DNA of 64,000 bases, from assembly GCA_014155875.1 (NCBI GenBank), contig JACEFZ010011669.1:1-64000 (forward strand), in the 5' to 3' direction. Both the position numbers and the translations under genes were made by a program. The notes beneath the pieces were generated by a model. The model was given only the letters and a program-made list of their open reading frames with translations, had not been told where the DNA came from and did not search any database. Position 1 is the first letter of the stretch; each line of letters opens with the position of its first letter. The stretch comes from Cepaea nemoralis (taxonomy: Eukaryota > Mollusca > Gastropoda > Stylommatophora > Helicidae). Shown here in pieces: positions 34,465 to 46,260 of the stretch.

Positions 34465-34623
34465 GTGCCGAAGTTTCTGCTGTACTACTCTCTGAATGTT
34501 CTTGAAAGCATCTTTTTTTATGTTGACTTTGGGTCATTCAAATGTGCCTTGAGGAGAAGATGTTTCTCTGCCAGCAATTGGTTGATGTCTTCGGAAATTT
34601 CATCAAACCAGTCTTTATGCTTT

Positions 34624-34624
<1 letters not shown>

Positions 34625-34673
<49 letters not shown>
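34625..34673. repeat. 49-base G homopolymer
   Basis: An uninterrupted run of 49 G on the plus strand lies inside the LINE coding region, between the ITAMEILGPA segment and the HKDWFDEI segment. It translates as polyproline or polyglycine in open frames, which are not genes. Confidence 0.97.
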
Positions 34674-34747
34674 CTGGACCCAGGATTTCCATAGCAGTGA
34701 TGTAAATTATGTCCTTTAGGGCTCTCCATTTTGTTTCTGTATCCTTT

Positions 34748-35700
34748 TTAGCTGCAGCATTGGGCTTGAGGTGGTCTTCCAGCATATTTGCAAGCGACTG
34801 CTGCATTTTCTTGCTGTTTAGGCGGGTGACATTTAGCTTTTTTTTTTTTTTGCATTTTCGCCCCTTGAGGACGCTGTGGTGGCCTGATGTGAATGTTTAT
34901 TTTCGAGACAATGAGACGATGGTCTGTCCAACATTCGGCACCACACATGGATTTTGTCACTCGAACGTCTTGTCTGTCACTCCTCCTGACGATGACATAG
35001 TCAATGAGGTGCCAGTGTTTCGAGCGAGGGTGCATCCACGATGTCCTATTTCTCATGGGGAGACGGAAAATTGTGTTCGTAATCAGGAGATCATGTTCGG
35101 CACATGTCTGAAGGAGGCGGAGTCCATTGCTGTTACAATTTCCGACTCCATGCTTTCCAATAATGCCACTCCAAGAGGTGGTGTCCGTGCCTACTCTGGC
35201 ATTGAAATCCCCAAGGAGTATAAGTTTGTCTCCTTTGGGAACAGATGTTAATACATTGTGCAGGTCCTCATAGAACTTGTTCTTGACATCATCTTCGTTG
35301 GTCATAGTTGGTGCGTAGACACTCACAATGGTTGCATGCTTCCTTCCATTCAGCAGGGGCAACTTCATGGTCATGAGCCTGTCGTTTATAGCCTTTGGAA
35401 ATCCAGCTAATTTGCCTTAACTTAATGGCAAATCCCACACCGGATTGGCGTCTTTCCTCGCTTTTCCTTCTACTCCAGAAAAATGTGTAGCCGGCATCTA
35501 TTTCACAGATTTGGCCTTCTTCTGCAAGTCGTGTCTCGCTCAAGGCTGCAATGTCGATTTTGTACCTGCCCAGTTCTCTCCCAATTAGTGCTGTTCCTCT
35601 CTCTGGACCCGACGCGCCGTCTCTGTCAAGTAGGGTGCGTACATTCCATGTTCCAATTGTTAAGGGAATATGGTTTACTCTTTTAGCTTTGTTTGTTTTA
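34748..35700 (-). pseudogene. AP endonuclease of family C LINE
   Basis: Read from 35690 downward: IGTWNVRTLLDRDGASGPER, DIAALSETRLAEEGQICEID, WSRRKSEERRQSGVGFAIK, then after a frame change at about 35370-35390 ATIVSVYAPTMTNEDDV, LILLGDFNARVGTDTTSW, HWHLIDYVIVRRSDRQDV and CWTDHRLIVSK. All the usual endonuclease boxes (WN, SETR, GDFNAR, DYV, TDHR) are present. The protein would continue into the RT through the G run and a further frameshift near 34520. Confidence 0.9.
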
Positions 35701-36231
35701 TCTTTGTATGTCGACCGCAGTTAGGGTACTCACCAACCGCGGCTAGCTGGTTAGGTAGTGATGGAGCAGACAATGTTTAGGGCACCTTTTCTAGCCCCTT
35801 CCTCGTGCTATGGAGGTGAGCAGTATGTTCCAATAGAGGGCTGCTCAGTCGCTCAGGGGGCTGCCGAATCCCACTGCTGCTCCGGTCAGTAGAAGACAAC
35901 CATATGGCCTGAGCCGCCTGTGTGCAGGTCTGCAACTACGGCTGCCAGCGTACCCACGCCTGCCGCTTCGCCGCTCGCCCATCGCCACAGGGCTTGAAGG
36001 TCATATATGACGTTGGATGAAGAATGACTTGCGCAATGAATTGGATTAAAGTGAGGAAGAGTTGCACAATTCGTCGACCTCACTGAGTCCATCTGAGTCC
36101 AGTGGCAAGACAAGTCAAGACGACTGGAGACGAATACAGGTGCAGTGGATGACCAGGACACTCTACGTGCCTTGCCGTGCTCATTACGTTCCACAACGCT
36201 TTGCAGGTAAACGCCATCTTGTCCGTTGAAT

Positions 36232-36398
36232 CTACACACACTACCATAATGATGACACATCATCTACACTATAATATACATTGGACACATCATTTACACA
36301 CTATAATATACAAAGGACACATCATCTACACACTATAACACAATGATGACACATCATCTACACACTATAACACAATGATGACACATCATCTACACACT
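36232..36398. repeat. 32-bp minisatellite, right part
   Basis: Continuation of the array at 32216-32355, about five units. Confidence 0.93.
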
Positions 36399-36501
36399 GC
36401 AAACAAACCATCATAGACCACTACCCCAGGCTGTGTCAAATCTGTAAGGACATGAAGACATGACAATTAAAACAATAATAGTCACAATTGTTTCCTCTTA
36501 C

Positions 36502-36680
36502 GGTCAAGTAGTCTCCAAGGATGATCAATAAACGCTTGCAGTTATTCATCTGGCCGAGCTCTGATCTTGGCAAAGACCTAGCAATATTCTTGGCTTTAAC
36601 AATCCAATGGAAGTACTGAACACTCTTGCGGTTTTCGGGAATTTTGTTCAAGAGTTCTGTCAGATCCTTTTCCTTCAGTT
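36502..36680 (-). CDS. RLR exon: helical insertion
   Basis: 179 bp, entering in phase 1 (acceptor at 36681-36682, with a C/T-rich tract) and leaving in phase 0 (donor GTAAGA). It encodes LKEKDLTELLNKIPENRKS, then VQYFHWIVKAKNIARSLPR and CKRLLIILGDYLT. This matches the part of the RLR helical domain with the QKYEQW-like and LHLRKYND-like helices. It joins in phase to 16328, across the 20 kb intron. Confidence 0.9.
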
Positions 36681-36865
36681 CTGGAAATAATACAAGAACA
36701 CAGGCATAACTCTACACTGTTGGCTTCTGCTCACAGAAAACTATCATTTGTACACTTCTCCTCTTTTAAAGTCAAGATACACAAAACTATCATTTGTAAA
36801 ATTGAAAGTCAAGATACAGTAAACAATTTGTAGACAGGTCCACTTTCTAAGTCACGATACATTAA

Positions 36866-37526
36866 ACAAGTTGTACATACAGACAGGTCATGATCTATCC
36901 CAGTACATACAGACAGGTCATGATCCATCCCATTACATACAGACAGGTCATGATCCATCCCAGTACATACAGACAGGTCATGATCCATCCCAGTACATAC
37001 AGACAGGTCATGATCCATCCCAGTACATACATACAGACGTCATGATCATCCTAGCACATACACAGAGTCCATGATCATCCCAGCACGTTCATAGAAGTCA
37101 TGATCCACCCCAGCACATACAGACAGGTCATGATCGATTTCAGCCCATACAGACAGGTCATGATCCATCCCAGCACATATACAGAGGTCATGATCTATTG
37201 AAGCACATATATAGAGGTCATGATCTAATACAGGACATACATAGAGGTCATGATCTATTGAAGCACATACATAGACGTAATGATCTATTAAAGCACATAC
37301 ATATTGGTCATGATCCATCCCAGAACAAACATAAAGGTCATGATCTATTGAAGCACATACATAGAAGTCATGATCTATTAAAGCACATACATATTGGTCA
37401 TGATCTATCCCAGCACATAAATAGAGGTCATAATCTATCCCAGCACATACATAGAGGTCATGATCTATTGAAGCACATACATAGAGGTCATGATCGATTG
37501 AAGCACATAAATAGAGGTCATGTTAG
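36866..37526. repeat. 30-bp minisatellite, left part
   Basis: Units of CATACATAGAGGTCATGATC plus TATTGAAGCA, with a CCATCCCAGTACATACAGACAGG variant at the left end. The array is split by a LINE at 37527-38776. Confidence 0.93.
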
Positions 37527-38776
37527 TTAGTTAGTTAGTCGACAGATCATCCTCGTTGCACATCGAACCATTCAGTCCATAAGTGCTCGGATCCCCTCCT
37601 CAGCAAATCCCGCAGCGTGTAGCGGCCAATGACGCCAGTTCTGTGTTGGTTTATCAATCTTCTTTGGCTTCCTGCGTAGTGTTCTTGTTTGGCCACCCCT
37701 CTTTTAATTTGCTGCTCCCGCAGTCTGGCCATTGTTGTAGATTCACAGTCATCACTTGGTTCTCGCAAAAGTCTTACTTCTCGTAGAGCATTCAGAATGT
37801 CAACCTGGTCCATGGCGCGTCCGCCCTCCACAGTAGCCTCACCTGCGAGCTTGTCAGCCCGCTCATTTCCTTGTACTCCCGCATGCCCTGGCACTGAAGA
37901 TGAAACTAATCTTTGCCAGCCGAGACCGCTTCAGAGGCAGCAACCATTCTCTTCGGATCGACCCCTCCTCTATCCTCTTGATCATGTTCATTGAGTCGCT
38001 AAGGAAACAAGCCCTAGTGAATGTCTGTGTCTCGAGCCATGTTATTGCTTTACTTACTGCCATGACTTCCATGATCAGGCTACTTGTGGTTTCAGTGAAA
38101 GCACCAGAGTCCTCCTTCACAATTCTCCCTCCGGCCCGAGCTGTAAAGGCCCATGAGCTTCTCACATGTCGGACGACCGACCCATCTGTGTAGATGACCG
38201 CGTCACCGTCTAGCGAATTCTCGAAAATCAACGCTTGTACTTCAGCCTCAACAGCAGCCGGATTTTCTTGTCTGCATTTTCTATCTAGTTGGATGCAAAC
38301 TGAAAAGGATGTGCAGAAGTCTGTTGGCACTTGCACCCACTCCTCGCCAGGTTCTAAGTCCTCAAGTGAACGCACCTGTTGAAGAATGTCTTCGGCTTGA
38401 CCCATCCACGACCATCCTCTTTTTAACCTGCTGCCCTTCACCTTCCTAATTTCACTATGCAGTGGATGTTGTGTGTTTGCGTTAATTCTGAGGTAGGCGC
38501 GTGCCCTGCAAACTTGTATTCTCTCTTCAATGGTTGGAAAATCAAGAAGGTAGCGCATCGCTCTGCATGCTGTATCTCTTGTACATCCAAGAATAATGCG
38601 CATAGCTTCATTCTGTATCCTTTCCATCCTTTCTATCTGCTTATGGCTGAGAGTCAGGATTGCCATTGCATACTCCAAAACAGACATGACCAGCACCTCG
38701 TACAGAAGACATAGATGGCGCTGCTCACAGTTTGCTGCCGCCATCACCCGCATCGCTGCCAAACTCCGCTTGGCCT
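37527..38776 (-). mobile_element. RNase H-bearing LINE, 5'-truncated (family I)
   Basis: The 3' end has a (TTAG)n tail read on the plus strand at 37527-37540. It carries the end of an RT and an RNase H domain, and sits inside the 30-bp array. AATAGAGGTCAT occurs at both borders, but this is also part of the repeat unit, so it is not proof of a target duplication. Confidence 0.9.
37547..38762 (-). pseudogene. RT end and RNase H of family I LINE
   Basis: 37863-38762 encodes the end of the RT (VLEYAMAILTLSHKQIERME, RIQNEAMRIILGCTRDT) and RNase H boxes AVIYTDGSVV, SSLIMEVMAVSKAI and CFLSDSMNMI. The last box (MPGHAGVQGNERADKLAG) is in the second frame, 37547-37894, because of a one-base insertion near 37894; the sister copy at 45717-46260 lacks that insertion. 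An RNase H after the RT is typical of I-type and related LINEs. Confidence 0.9.
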
Positions 38777-40395
38777 AATAGAGGTCATAATCTATCCCAG
38801 CACATACATAGAGGTCATGATCTATTGAAGCACATAAATAGAGGTCACAATCTATATAAGCACATAAATAGAGGTCATAATCTATCCCAGCATATACATA
38901 GAGGTCATGATCTATTGAAGCACAAACATAGAGGTCATGATCTATTGAAGCACATATATAGAGGTCATGATCTATTGAAGCACATACATAGAGGTCATGA
39001 TCTATTGAAGCACATACATAGAGGTCATGATCTATTGAAGCACATACATAGAGGTCATGATCTATTGAAGCACATACATAGAGGTCATGATCTATTGAAG
39101 CACATACATAGAGGTCATGATCTATTGAAGCACATACATAGAGGCCATGATCTATTGAAGCACATACATAGAGGTCATGATCTATTGAAGCACATACATA
39201 GAGGTCATGATCTATTGAAGCACATACATAGAGGTCATGATCTACTGAAGCACATACATAGAGGTCATGATCTATTGAAGCACATACATAGAGGTCATGA
39301 TCTATTGAAGCACATATATATAGATCATGATCTATTGAAGCACATACATAGAGGTCATGATCTATTGAAGCACATACATATAGATCATGATCTATTGAAG
39401 CACATACATAGAGGTCATGATCTATTGAAGCACATACATAGAGGTCATGATCTATTGAAGCACATATATATAGATCATGATCTATTGAAGCACATACATA
39501 TAGATCATGATCTATTGAAGCACATACATAGAGGTCATGATCTATTGAAGCACATACATAGAGGTCATGATCCATCCCAGCACATACATAGAGGTCATGA
39601 TCTATTGAAGCACATACATAGAGGTCATGATCTATTGAAGCACATATATAGAGGTCATGATCTATTGAAGCACATATATAGAGGTCATGATCTATTGAAG
39701 CACATATATAGAGGTCATGATCTATTGAAGCACGTACATAGAAGTCATGATCTATTGAAGCACATACATAGAGGTCATGATCTATTGAAGCACATACATA
39801 GAGGTCATGATCTATTGAAGCACATACACAGAAGTCATGATCTATTGAAGCACATACACAGAAGTCATGATCTATTGAAGCACATACATAGAGGTCATGA
39901 TCTATTGAAGCACATATATAGAGGTCATGATCTATTGTAGCACATATATAGAGGTCATGATCTATTGAAGCACGTACATAGAAGTCATGATCTATTGAAG
40001 CACATATATAGAGGTCATGATCTATTGAAGCACATACATAGAGGTCATGATCTATTGAAGCACATACATAGAGGTCATGATCTATTGAAGCACATACATA
40101 GAGGTCATGATCTATTGAAGCACAAACATAGAGGTCATGATCTATTGAAGCAGATACATAGACATCATGATCCATCCCAGCACATATATAGAGGTCATGA
40201 TCTATTGAAGCACATATATAGAGGTCATGATCCATCCCAGCACATACATAGAGGCCATGATCCATCCTAGCACATACATAGACGTCAAGATTCAATCCAT
40301 CCCAGCACGTACATAGAAGTCATGATCCACCACAGCACATAAAGACAGGTCATGATCCATTCCAGCACATAAAGACAGGTCATGTTCTCCCCGCA
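38777..40395. repeat. 30-bp minisatellite, right part
   Basis: More than fifty units of the 30-bp repeat, very homogeneous from 38900 to 40200 (ATCTATTGAAGCACATACAT then AGAGGTCATG). Units differ mainly at CATACATAGAGG versus TATATATAGATC. The 30-bp length keeps all frames open; the 402- and 506-codon frames seen here are repeat artefacts. Confidence 0.96.
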
Positions 40396-40624
40396 AATTG
40401 TAAGTACCTCAATGTCAGCAGACCCCAGCCTCAGGCCCAGGGGGAACACTATAAGTGACATAATCACTCAGAGCATGGGTTGTATAGCAACTTATAACAA
40501 TGTACAATCATATGTATGACCACATACACAGGAGATTATTGATACATTCACATACAAAGACAATTACTGATATATTCACATACAACCACATATCTATGAA
40601 ATGTTAAGATACATCCCTAAAGTC
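40396..40624. other. Intron sequence, nothing recognised
   Basis: No coding similarity. A short imperfect direct repeat with ATTCACATACAA lies near 40540-40590. Confidence 0.5.
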
Positions 40625-41212
40625 ATAAAATAACCATCATTATCATCAAGTGCCTTGCCAGCTGGCCTGGGCGATCATGTTTCTCCACATCTTGCCATCT
40701 CCAACAGCATGTATCAGTTCCCGCCATGACACAAAGCTGCCCAGAACTTTCTCTTGCTGTTGTTCTCTATCTCTCTTTCCACAAATCTACTCAGTTGTCA
40801 CAATATGGTTTTGTCTTTTATAATGCAGCCCAAAAGTGATTACTGCCTCTTTCTGAAAAGTGATTACTGCCTCTTTCTGAAAAGTGATTACTGCATCTTT
40901 CTGAAAAGTGATTACTGCCTCTTTCTGAAAAGTGATTACTGCCTCTTTCTGAAAAGTGATTACTGCCTCTTTCTGAAAAGTGATTACTGCCTCTTTCTGA
41001 AAAGTGATTACTGCCTCTTTCTGATGATTGTGATCAGTTGTCATAGTGTTGTACATTCTTGCAAGACGTTTAGATAACTCATTTTGACAATCCAAGGAAT
41101 CTTCATATTTTTCTATAAAACCACATCTTTAAATTTTCTAGGGATTTTTTGTTGTTGCTTGTTTACTAAATGTCCAGGATTCACAGCCATACATAAGAAC
41201 TGGTTCTATGTT
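40625..41212 (-). mobile_element. RTE-like LINE 3' part (family H), left piece
   Basis: Begins with the ATCATCAAGTGCCTTGCCAG 3' tail shared with family E and continues into RT C-terminal sequence. It stops at GTTCTATGTT (41203-41212), where family G is inserted; the rest lies at 43725-44465. Inside it a 24-bp coding unit is expanded. Confidence 0.82.
40831..41028. repeat. 24-bp tandem repeat in LINE
   Basis: Eight units of AAAAGTGATTACTGCCTCTT plus TCTG, coding on the minus strand for repeated QKEAVITF. The normal LINE has one such segment (near KRQTAFFGH). Confidence 0.9.
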
Positions 41213-43714
41213 CAATCAATCATGTGCCATGCCGGAAAGCGTTGGCGGTAATGTCTCGCCATTTGACTCGGTCACCAGTGTCGTGGATCAGCTCAGTGTT
41301 CCTGTCTCATCCATGCCACGTGGCCAAGCCATCCAGGTATTTTCCTCTTAGTCTTCCTCTTAGTCTGTTCCCCTCGATCTTGACAGCAGTCACCAAGTTC
41401 TCCAATCCATTTCCTCTCATAACATGGCCCAAAAAACTCTGACTGTCTACATCTAATTTCTCTAATAAATTTACGATTTTCATTTGTCTCCTGTAGTACT
41501 TGGTCATTGGTTTTTCTATCTGTCCATGGCACTCCTTGCATTTTCCTCAGAAACCACATTTCTGCAGCCATTAGATGCTCTTCAGCTTGGCTGCACACTG
41601 TCCAAGCTTCACATCCATACAAACGAACAGGCTCTATGTATCCCCTCAACACTCTTTTTCTCGTCTCAATTGACATCTTTTTATTGGTCAGAATGTTTTT
41701 CATCTTGCCAAAGGCTACTTTCGCCATGGAGATTCTTGTTCTAATTTCTTCAAGGCATCTCCCATCAGATGTTATGACTGTTCCAAGACAATTGTACCCA
41801 TTCACCCGCCGAAGAATATTCCCATCCACTTGTATATCACATTGTGGTACTTAGTTTCTCCCAGTGACGACCATAACCTGTGTCACCCTACAATTTAATT
41901 CCAACGCCAGTTGCCCACTGTGTACAACAACCGCATCCACTACATGTTGCAGATCCTGCACATTGTCTGCAATCAACACTGCATATCTAATGTTATTGAT
42001 GTTTCGTCCTCCAATGCTGACTCCATCCACATCTTCTACATCTCTGAAAATACTTTCACTGTACAGGGAAAAAAGATCTGCAGACACTCCACATCCCTGC
42101 CTAACACCTCTCTTAATAGGCCGACATTGTCCCACTTCATTATCAATCACTATGGCAGCCCGTTGTTTCCAATATATGCCCTATATAAGTCTTTCCCATC
42201 AATTTGTAGATCTGCAAGCATATCCACCATACCGACATGTCTAACTCTATCAAAAGCACCTGTGTAGTCAATAAAGTAAAGATGTATATCCTTGTCCACT
42301 TCTATAGCACGTTCAATAACTGTTCGCAGCACATACACAGCACACACTGTACCCTTTCTTTCCACAAACCCACACCGTTCTTCCCCGACTTCAGGCTGTA
42401 ATTTCTTCCTCACTCTTTGCATGACAATTCTTAGCAAAATCCTTGTGATGTGACTCATTATACCAATTGTTCCATGTTGATCACACTCCAAGGCCCCCGA
42501 TTTCCCTAGGATTGCAATAAATACAGAGTTACACAATTCAGAAAGTATATCTCCAGTATCATATAATGTGTTCAGCAGTCTGGTGACTTGCTCTAGTCCA
42601 AATTCTTCTAAAGCTTTAATCATTTCTGTTGTGGTGTTATCTGCATCGGGGGCCTTGCCAGCTTTCATTTGGTAAAGAACATTCCGAATCTCCATCTTCA
42701 AAATTGGCGGCCCTTCATTATTAAATCTAATATCATAATGTTCCTCTCTGTTATCCTCATAAAGGTTTTTCACATAATCTGTCCATACATGTATAATCTG
42801 ATTTTTTTCCATTATGATTTTGCCATCTTTAGTTTCCAGACAGCCTGTTGATGTACTTGTTCTTTTATTAGTAAGTTCTTGAATTCTTTTGTGCACTAAT
42901 TTGGTATTTTGACTGTTGTGTTGCCTTTCTATCTCCAAGCACGTTTCCTCAAGCCATGATTCTTTTGCCTCCCCACACAATATTCCGACTTGTCTGTGAA
43001 TCTCTTCACATTTGGCAGAACTAGTTTTGTTGAGTCCTCTTGTTTCTATTAGGTGCAAAATTTCCCCAGTCATCCATTTCTTACGACTCACCTTCTTCAA
43101 CTTTGGAATAGCCGTTTCTGCAGCCAAACTGATCGAATTCCTCAACATTTCCCATCGATCATCCACATCCTGGAATAGGATCTCCAGATCAGACAATATA
43201 TCAAACCTGTTCTGTACTTCTATGTTGAATTTGTTCCGTAATTCCCCGTCATCACTCAATGTACACAAATCATATTCAGTGCCTCCTGTTATATACTTGA
43301 CTTTCTTAAACTTTATCCTCAATGTTCCTGTAAGCAATCCATGGCCGCTATAACAATCAGCACTGGGAACTGTTTTTGCCACAGTCAACACGTCTCCAAA
43401 TCTTCTGCCAATCAGAATGCAGTCAATCTGGTTTCTAATCCTGTCCATAATCTTCTAGGGTGTTGCTTAAACCAGGTGTTTCCTACAATCACCTCCTGTT
43501 CCCTTGCCCACTTTACGAGTCTGTATCCTCTTCCACTTCTCTCTCCCAAACCATAGTTTCCTACTGTGTACCTATCACCCTGATTTCCCACTCTTGCATT
43601 GAAGTCCCCTAATATGATGTTTATTTCTGAATTTTTACATTTCTTTAAGGCAGATTCCACGTCATTATAAAACTTCTCTACACAATCTTCACTGGATTCT
43701 CTTGTTGGGGCATA
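41213..43714 (-). mobile_element. RTE-like LINE inserted in family H (family G)
   Basis: A 2.5 kb LINE, 5'-truncated within the endonuclease, with a (CAAT) tail at 41213-41220. It has the 10-bp target duplication GTTCTATGTT at 41203-41212 and 43715-43724. Related to family A at 9664. Confidence 0.92.
41293..43660 (-). pseudogene. Endonuclease and RT of family G LINE
   Basis: Four open pieces. 43412-43660: INIILGDFNARVGNQGDR and WAREQEVIVGNTWF. 42150-43448: RIRNQIDCILIGRRFGDVL, EMLRNSISLAAETAI, MKAGKAPDADNTTTEMI, CGFVERKGTVCAVYVL and LYFIDYTGAFDRVRHVGM. 41851-42150: RGVRQGCGVSADLFSLYSE, then a degenerate NIRYAVLIAD where the catalytic YADD should be. 41293-41829: RVLRGYIEPVRLYGCEAWTV and MWFLRKMQGVPWTDRKTN. 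The loss of the two acids in the YxDD box makes the RT inactive. Confidence 0.9.
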
Positions 43715-43724
43715 GTTCTATGTT

Positions 43725-44465
43725 ACATGCAAGAATTCTCCAATGACAAAAATTTATTGCAGTTTTTGCTTGTTGTATTGTTCTTTATCTCTGTGATGCA
43801 TCTTCCTGTTCTTGTTGTCTGTAATTGTTATTGTAGTCTCCTCACTGTCTAACTTACTGTCCCCTCATTGCTTGAGTTGTGGCTATTTTGCTACAATCTC
43901 TGCTCTTCAAGAACCATCTCTTCTCTTTTCTTGTTGTCAGATTGTCTGCCACTCTACCACATGATGTATTCTCAAGTCTATTCCCTTGATATTACCACTA
44001 CTTCTGTCTTCCTATTATTCATGCTGAGACCCATTTCTTTACCTTCTGCAACCACTTTTTCTATCATTTCCTGTAGTTCTTTCTGACTTTTTACTTCCAA
44101 GATGGTGTTACCAGCAAAATGTAAGTTATTTATATCAAGTGCACCAACTAGGATCCCTGGAATATTTCTATGGATTTCATTATATGTTCACTGTACAATG
44201 AAAACAAATCAGGAGACAGCACACAGTCTGGTACACTTCTTTATATACTAAAAGGCTGTTGATTCTTATGACTGCTGTTTGTTGCCATTATATGTTCTTT
44301 ATTATTCGCAGATCTTTGCCACCAATGTTTAATTATTCTAATAGTTTATTTCTTCATGTTTCACCTTGTCAAACGCTGTTGTGTAGTATATGAAGCATAA
44401 GTACAGATCTGTTTTTACTTCTGTAGATCTTTCTAATATAGTGTCTCTGTCCCTCTCATGAAGCT
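43725..44465 (-). mobile_element. RTE-like LINE (family H), right piece
   Basis: Continuation of 40625-41212. Decayed RT is recognisable near 43980-44230 by similarity to the SPDLFSLYSE...YADDT region of family E. Many stops. Confidence 0.72.
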
Positions 44466-45009
44466 GACAATCTTGGAAAACAAATTCATTACTTATTATC
44501 CCCACATATATATTTTCTTACATTCTCCACATATTTACATAATACTTGATTTACCCTCTCCACATATTTGCATTATACTTGATTTACCCTCGGATATATT
44601 TACATTAAACTTTATTTCCCATCATTAACATGCAACCTTTGTGTGTGTTAAACAACACTAAAGGTGGCAGAGGCAATCGCCATTAATTTACAAAAGCCAA
44701 TTTTGTGCAAACATAAAGACATGATAGTCAGTTTAAAATTACTGTGGTAGAAAATTGACATTACTGTGTGAATATGTGTGCTGTATATTTCAGTTTGAAG
44801 GATTTATCTAATCACTTAGCTAATGTTGTGTGATTTCTACCGTATGTACCTGATGAGATGCAGCAAAATATGCCAGGCAATAAATCGTGCAATTTTTTGT
44901 TTGTGTCTTCGTTATTCAAATTCACTATGGGAAAACAACAATTTCTGAAGGTGTATTAAAAGACAAAAAATATTCCCAAGATGAAAAAAATGTGAAGTAG
45001 CAAACTTAC

Positions 45010-45108
45010 GGTCAGCGAACTTAATCATACATGTTTCAAGTGTTTCCATCTTCTCAAAGATCTTCGTTACTGCATGATCCACTTCTCTTTCATGGATCGT
45101 CAACAGTT
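45010..45108 (-). CDS. RLR exon: after motif III
   Basis: 99 bp, phase 1 in (acceptor CATTAAG) and phase 1 out (donor GTAAGT). It encodes LLTIHEREVDHAVTKIFEKM then ETLETCMIKFAD. The segment matches the start of the helical insertion following motif III in RLRs. The phases agree with exons at 47830 and 36680. Confidence 0.9.
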
Positions 45109-45232
45109 CTTAATGAGAAAACCAACCATATTATTTGTTTCACAATAATCAGCAACTTTCATGATATTAAAATGATCACAAGCAAAAGTAATGCAAGTGT
45201 CAGAATGCTTCTCTCCCGCAATGTATTCAGTT

Positions 45233-45340
45233 GAGTTGAGTTGAGTCAAGAACCAACATCACAGCACATGGTACATTTCCCATAAGTGCTTCGTCCTGAT
45301 CTTCAACAGCCAACAAAGAGTCTCAATATTGATGGTACCA
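45233..45340 (-). mobile_element. SINE or LINE tail fragment
   Basis: On the minus strand it contains AGCACTTATGGGAAATGTAC and ends TTGACTCAACTCAACTCAAC. The same 3' tail arrangement occurs in the SINE at 48884-49283 and in family I LINEs. The upstream border is not clear. Confidence 0.55.
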
Positions 45341-45540
45341 GTTGTACTCTGATTATATGTCTTTTTTACATTTCCTGGGAGTAATGATTGTCAGCCAGAT
45401 CTTCTGGTTTCTCTCTGTTGCTCCATTCTCTCCAGATGATGACTGATCTGTTCATCCATGCTATACACATGATATTATAGGGCCATGACCACATCTGCCG
45501 TATGTGTGCTGGATCAATGTAACATAACCAACATGGCTGT

Positions 45541-45716
45541 TTGAGACATTACATGACTGTTGGTTACCATGGAAACAATGACACACCTTTGTATTTTTGT
45601 CAGAAACATCATGACCAGCACACAAATCTCCACTTCATGAACAGATGTGTATGGTCACTGCATAGATGTGAATGCTGGATAGTGTGTACAGAAATGATGG
45701 GGAAACTAGAGGCAGT
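45541..45716 (+). mobile_element. Decayed RT C-terminus, left piece
   Basis: Plus-strand CECWIVCTEMMGKLEAV resembles the LLYGCESW...KLEATEMW block of RTE-like LINEs. A 53-bp duplicated stretch (GATGTGAATGCTGGATAGTG) occurs again after 46268. The family I copy at 45717-46260 interrupts it. Confidence 0.5.
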
Positions 45717-46260
45717 CAGTTAGTTAGTTAAGTGACAGATCATCCACATTGCACATCGAACCATTCAGTCCATAAGTGCTCGGATCCCCTCCTCAGCAAA
45801 TCCTGCTGCGTGTAGCGGCTCATGACACCAGTTCTGTGTTGGTTTATTAATCTTCTTTGGCTTCCTGCGTAGTGTTCTTGTTTGGTCACACCTCTTTTAA
45901 CTTGCTGTTCTCGCAGCTTGACCATGGTTGTAGATTCACAGTCATCACTTGATTCTCATAAATGATTTACTTCTCGTAAAGCATTCAGAATGTCAGCCTG
46001 GTCCATGGCGCGTCCGCCTTCCACAGTAGCCTCACCTGCAAGCCTGTCAGCCTGCTCATTTCCTTGTACACCTTCATGCCCTGGCATGAAGATGAAACTA
46101 ATCTTTGCCAGCCGAGACTGCTCCAGAGACAGCAACCACTCTCTTCGGATCCACCCGATCTCTGTCATCGTGAGCATACTCATTGAGTCACTAAGGACAC
46201 ATGCCCTAGTGAATGTCTGTGTCTCGAGCCATTTTATTGCTTTACTTACTGCCATGACTG
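45717..46260 (-). mobile_element. Family I LINE, short 3' copy
   Basis: Flanked by GAGGCAGT at 45709-45716 and 46261-46268, a target duplication. It has the (TTAG)n tail at its 3' end and the RNase H end in two frames: 45956-46255 (CVLSDSMSMLTM, FIFMPGHEGVQGNEQADRLAG) and 45740-45925. About 85-90 percent similar to 37527-38776 by eye. Confidence 0.9.

Larger units (their letters stand above)
32356..36231 (-). mobile_element. Near full-length zinc-finger LINE (family C)
   Basis: About 3.9 kb from a 5' UTR (36231-35690) through an AP endonuclease, RT and C-terminal zinc finger to a 3' end at TTGTTGTTTGTCCATCAAGA. It lies within a 32-bp minisatellite, whose units flank it on both sides. A run of 49 G and at least one more frame break interrupt the coding region. 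Confidence 0.92.

Noticed and set aside
34538..34806. Polyproline and polyglycine proteins
   Set aside because: They are produced by the 49-G run.
38732..40295. Open frames of 402 and 506 codons on opposite strands
   Set aside because: They are translations of the 30-bp minisatellite; a unit length divisible by three keeps frames open on both strands.
45541..45723. Small host gene
   Set aside because: The sequence fits a damaged RT C-terminus and runs into an inserted LINE.
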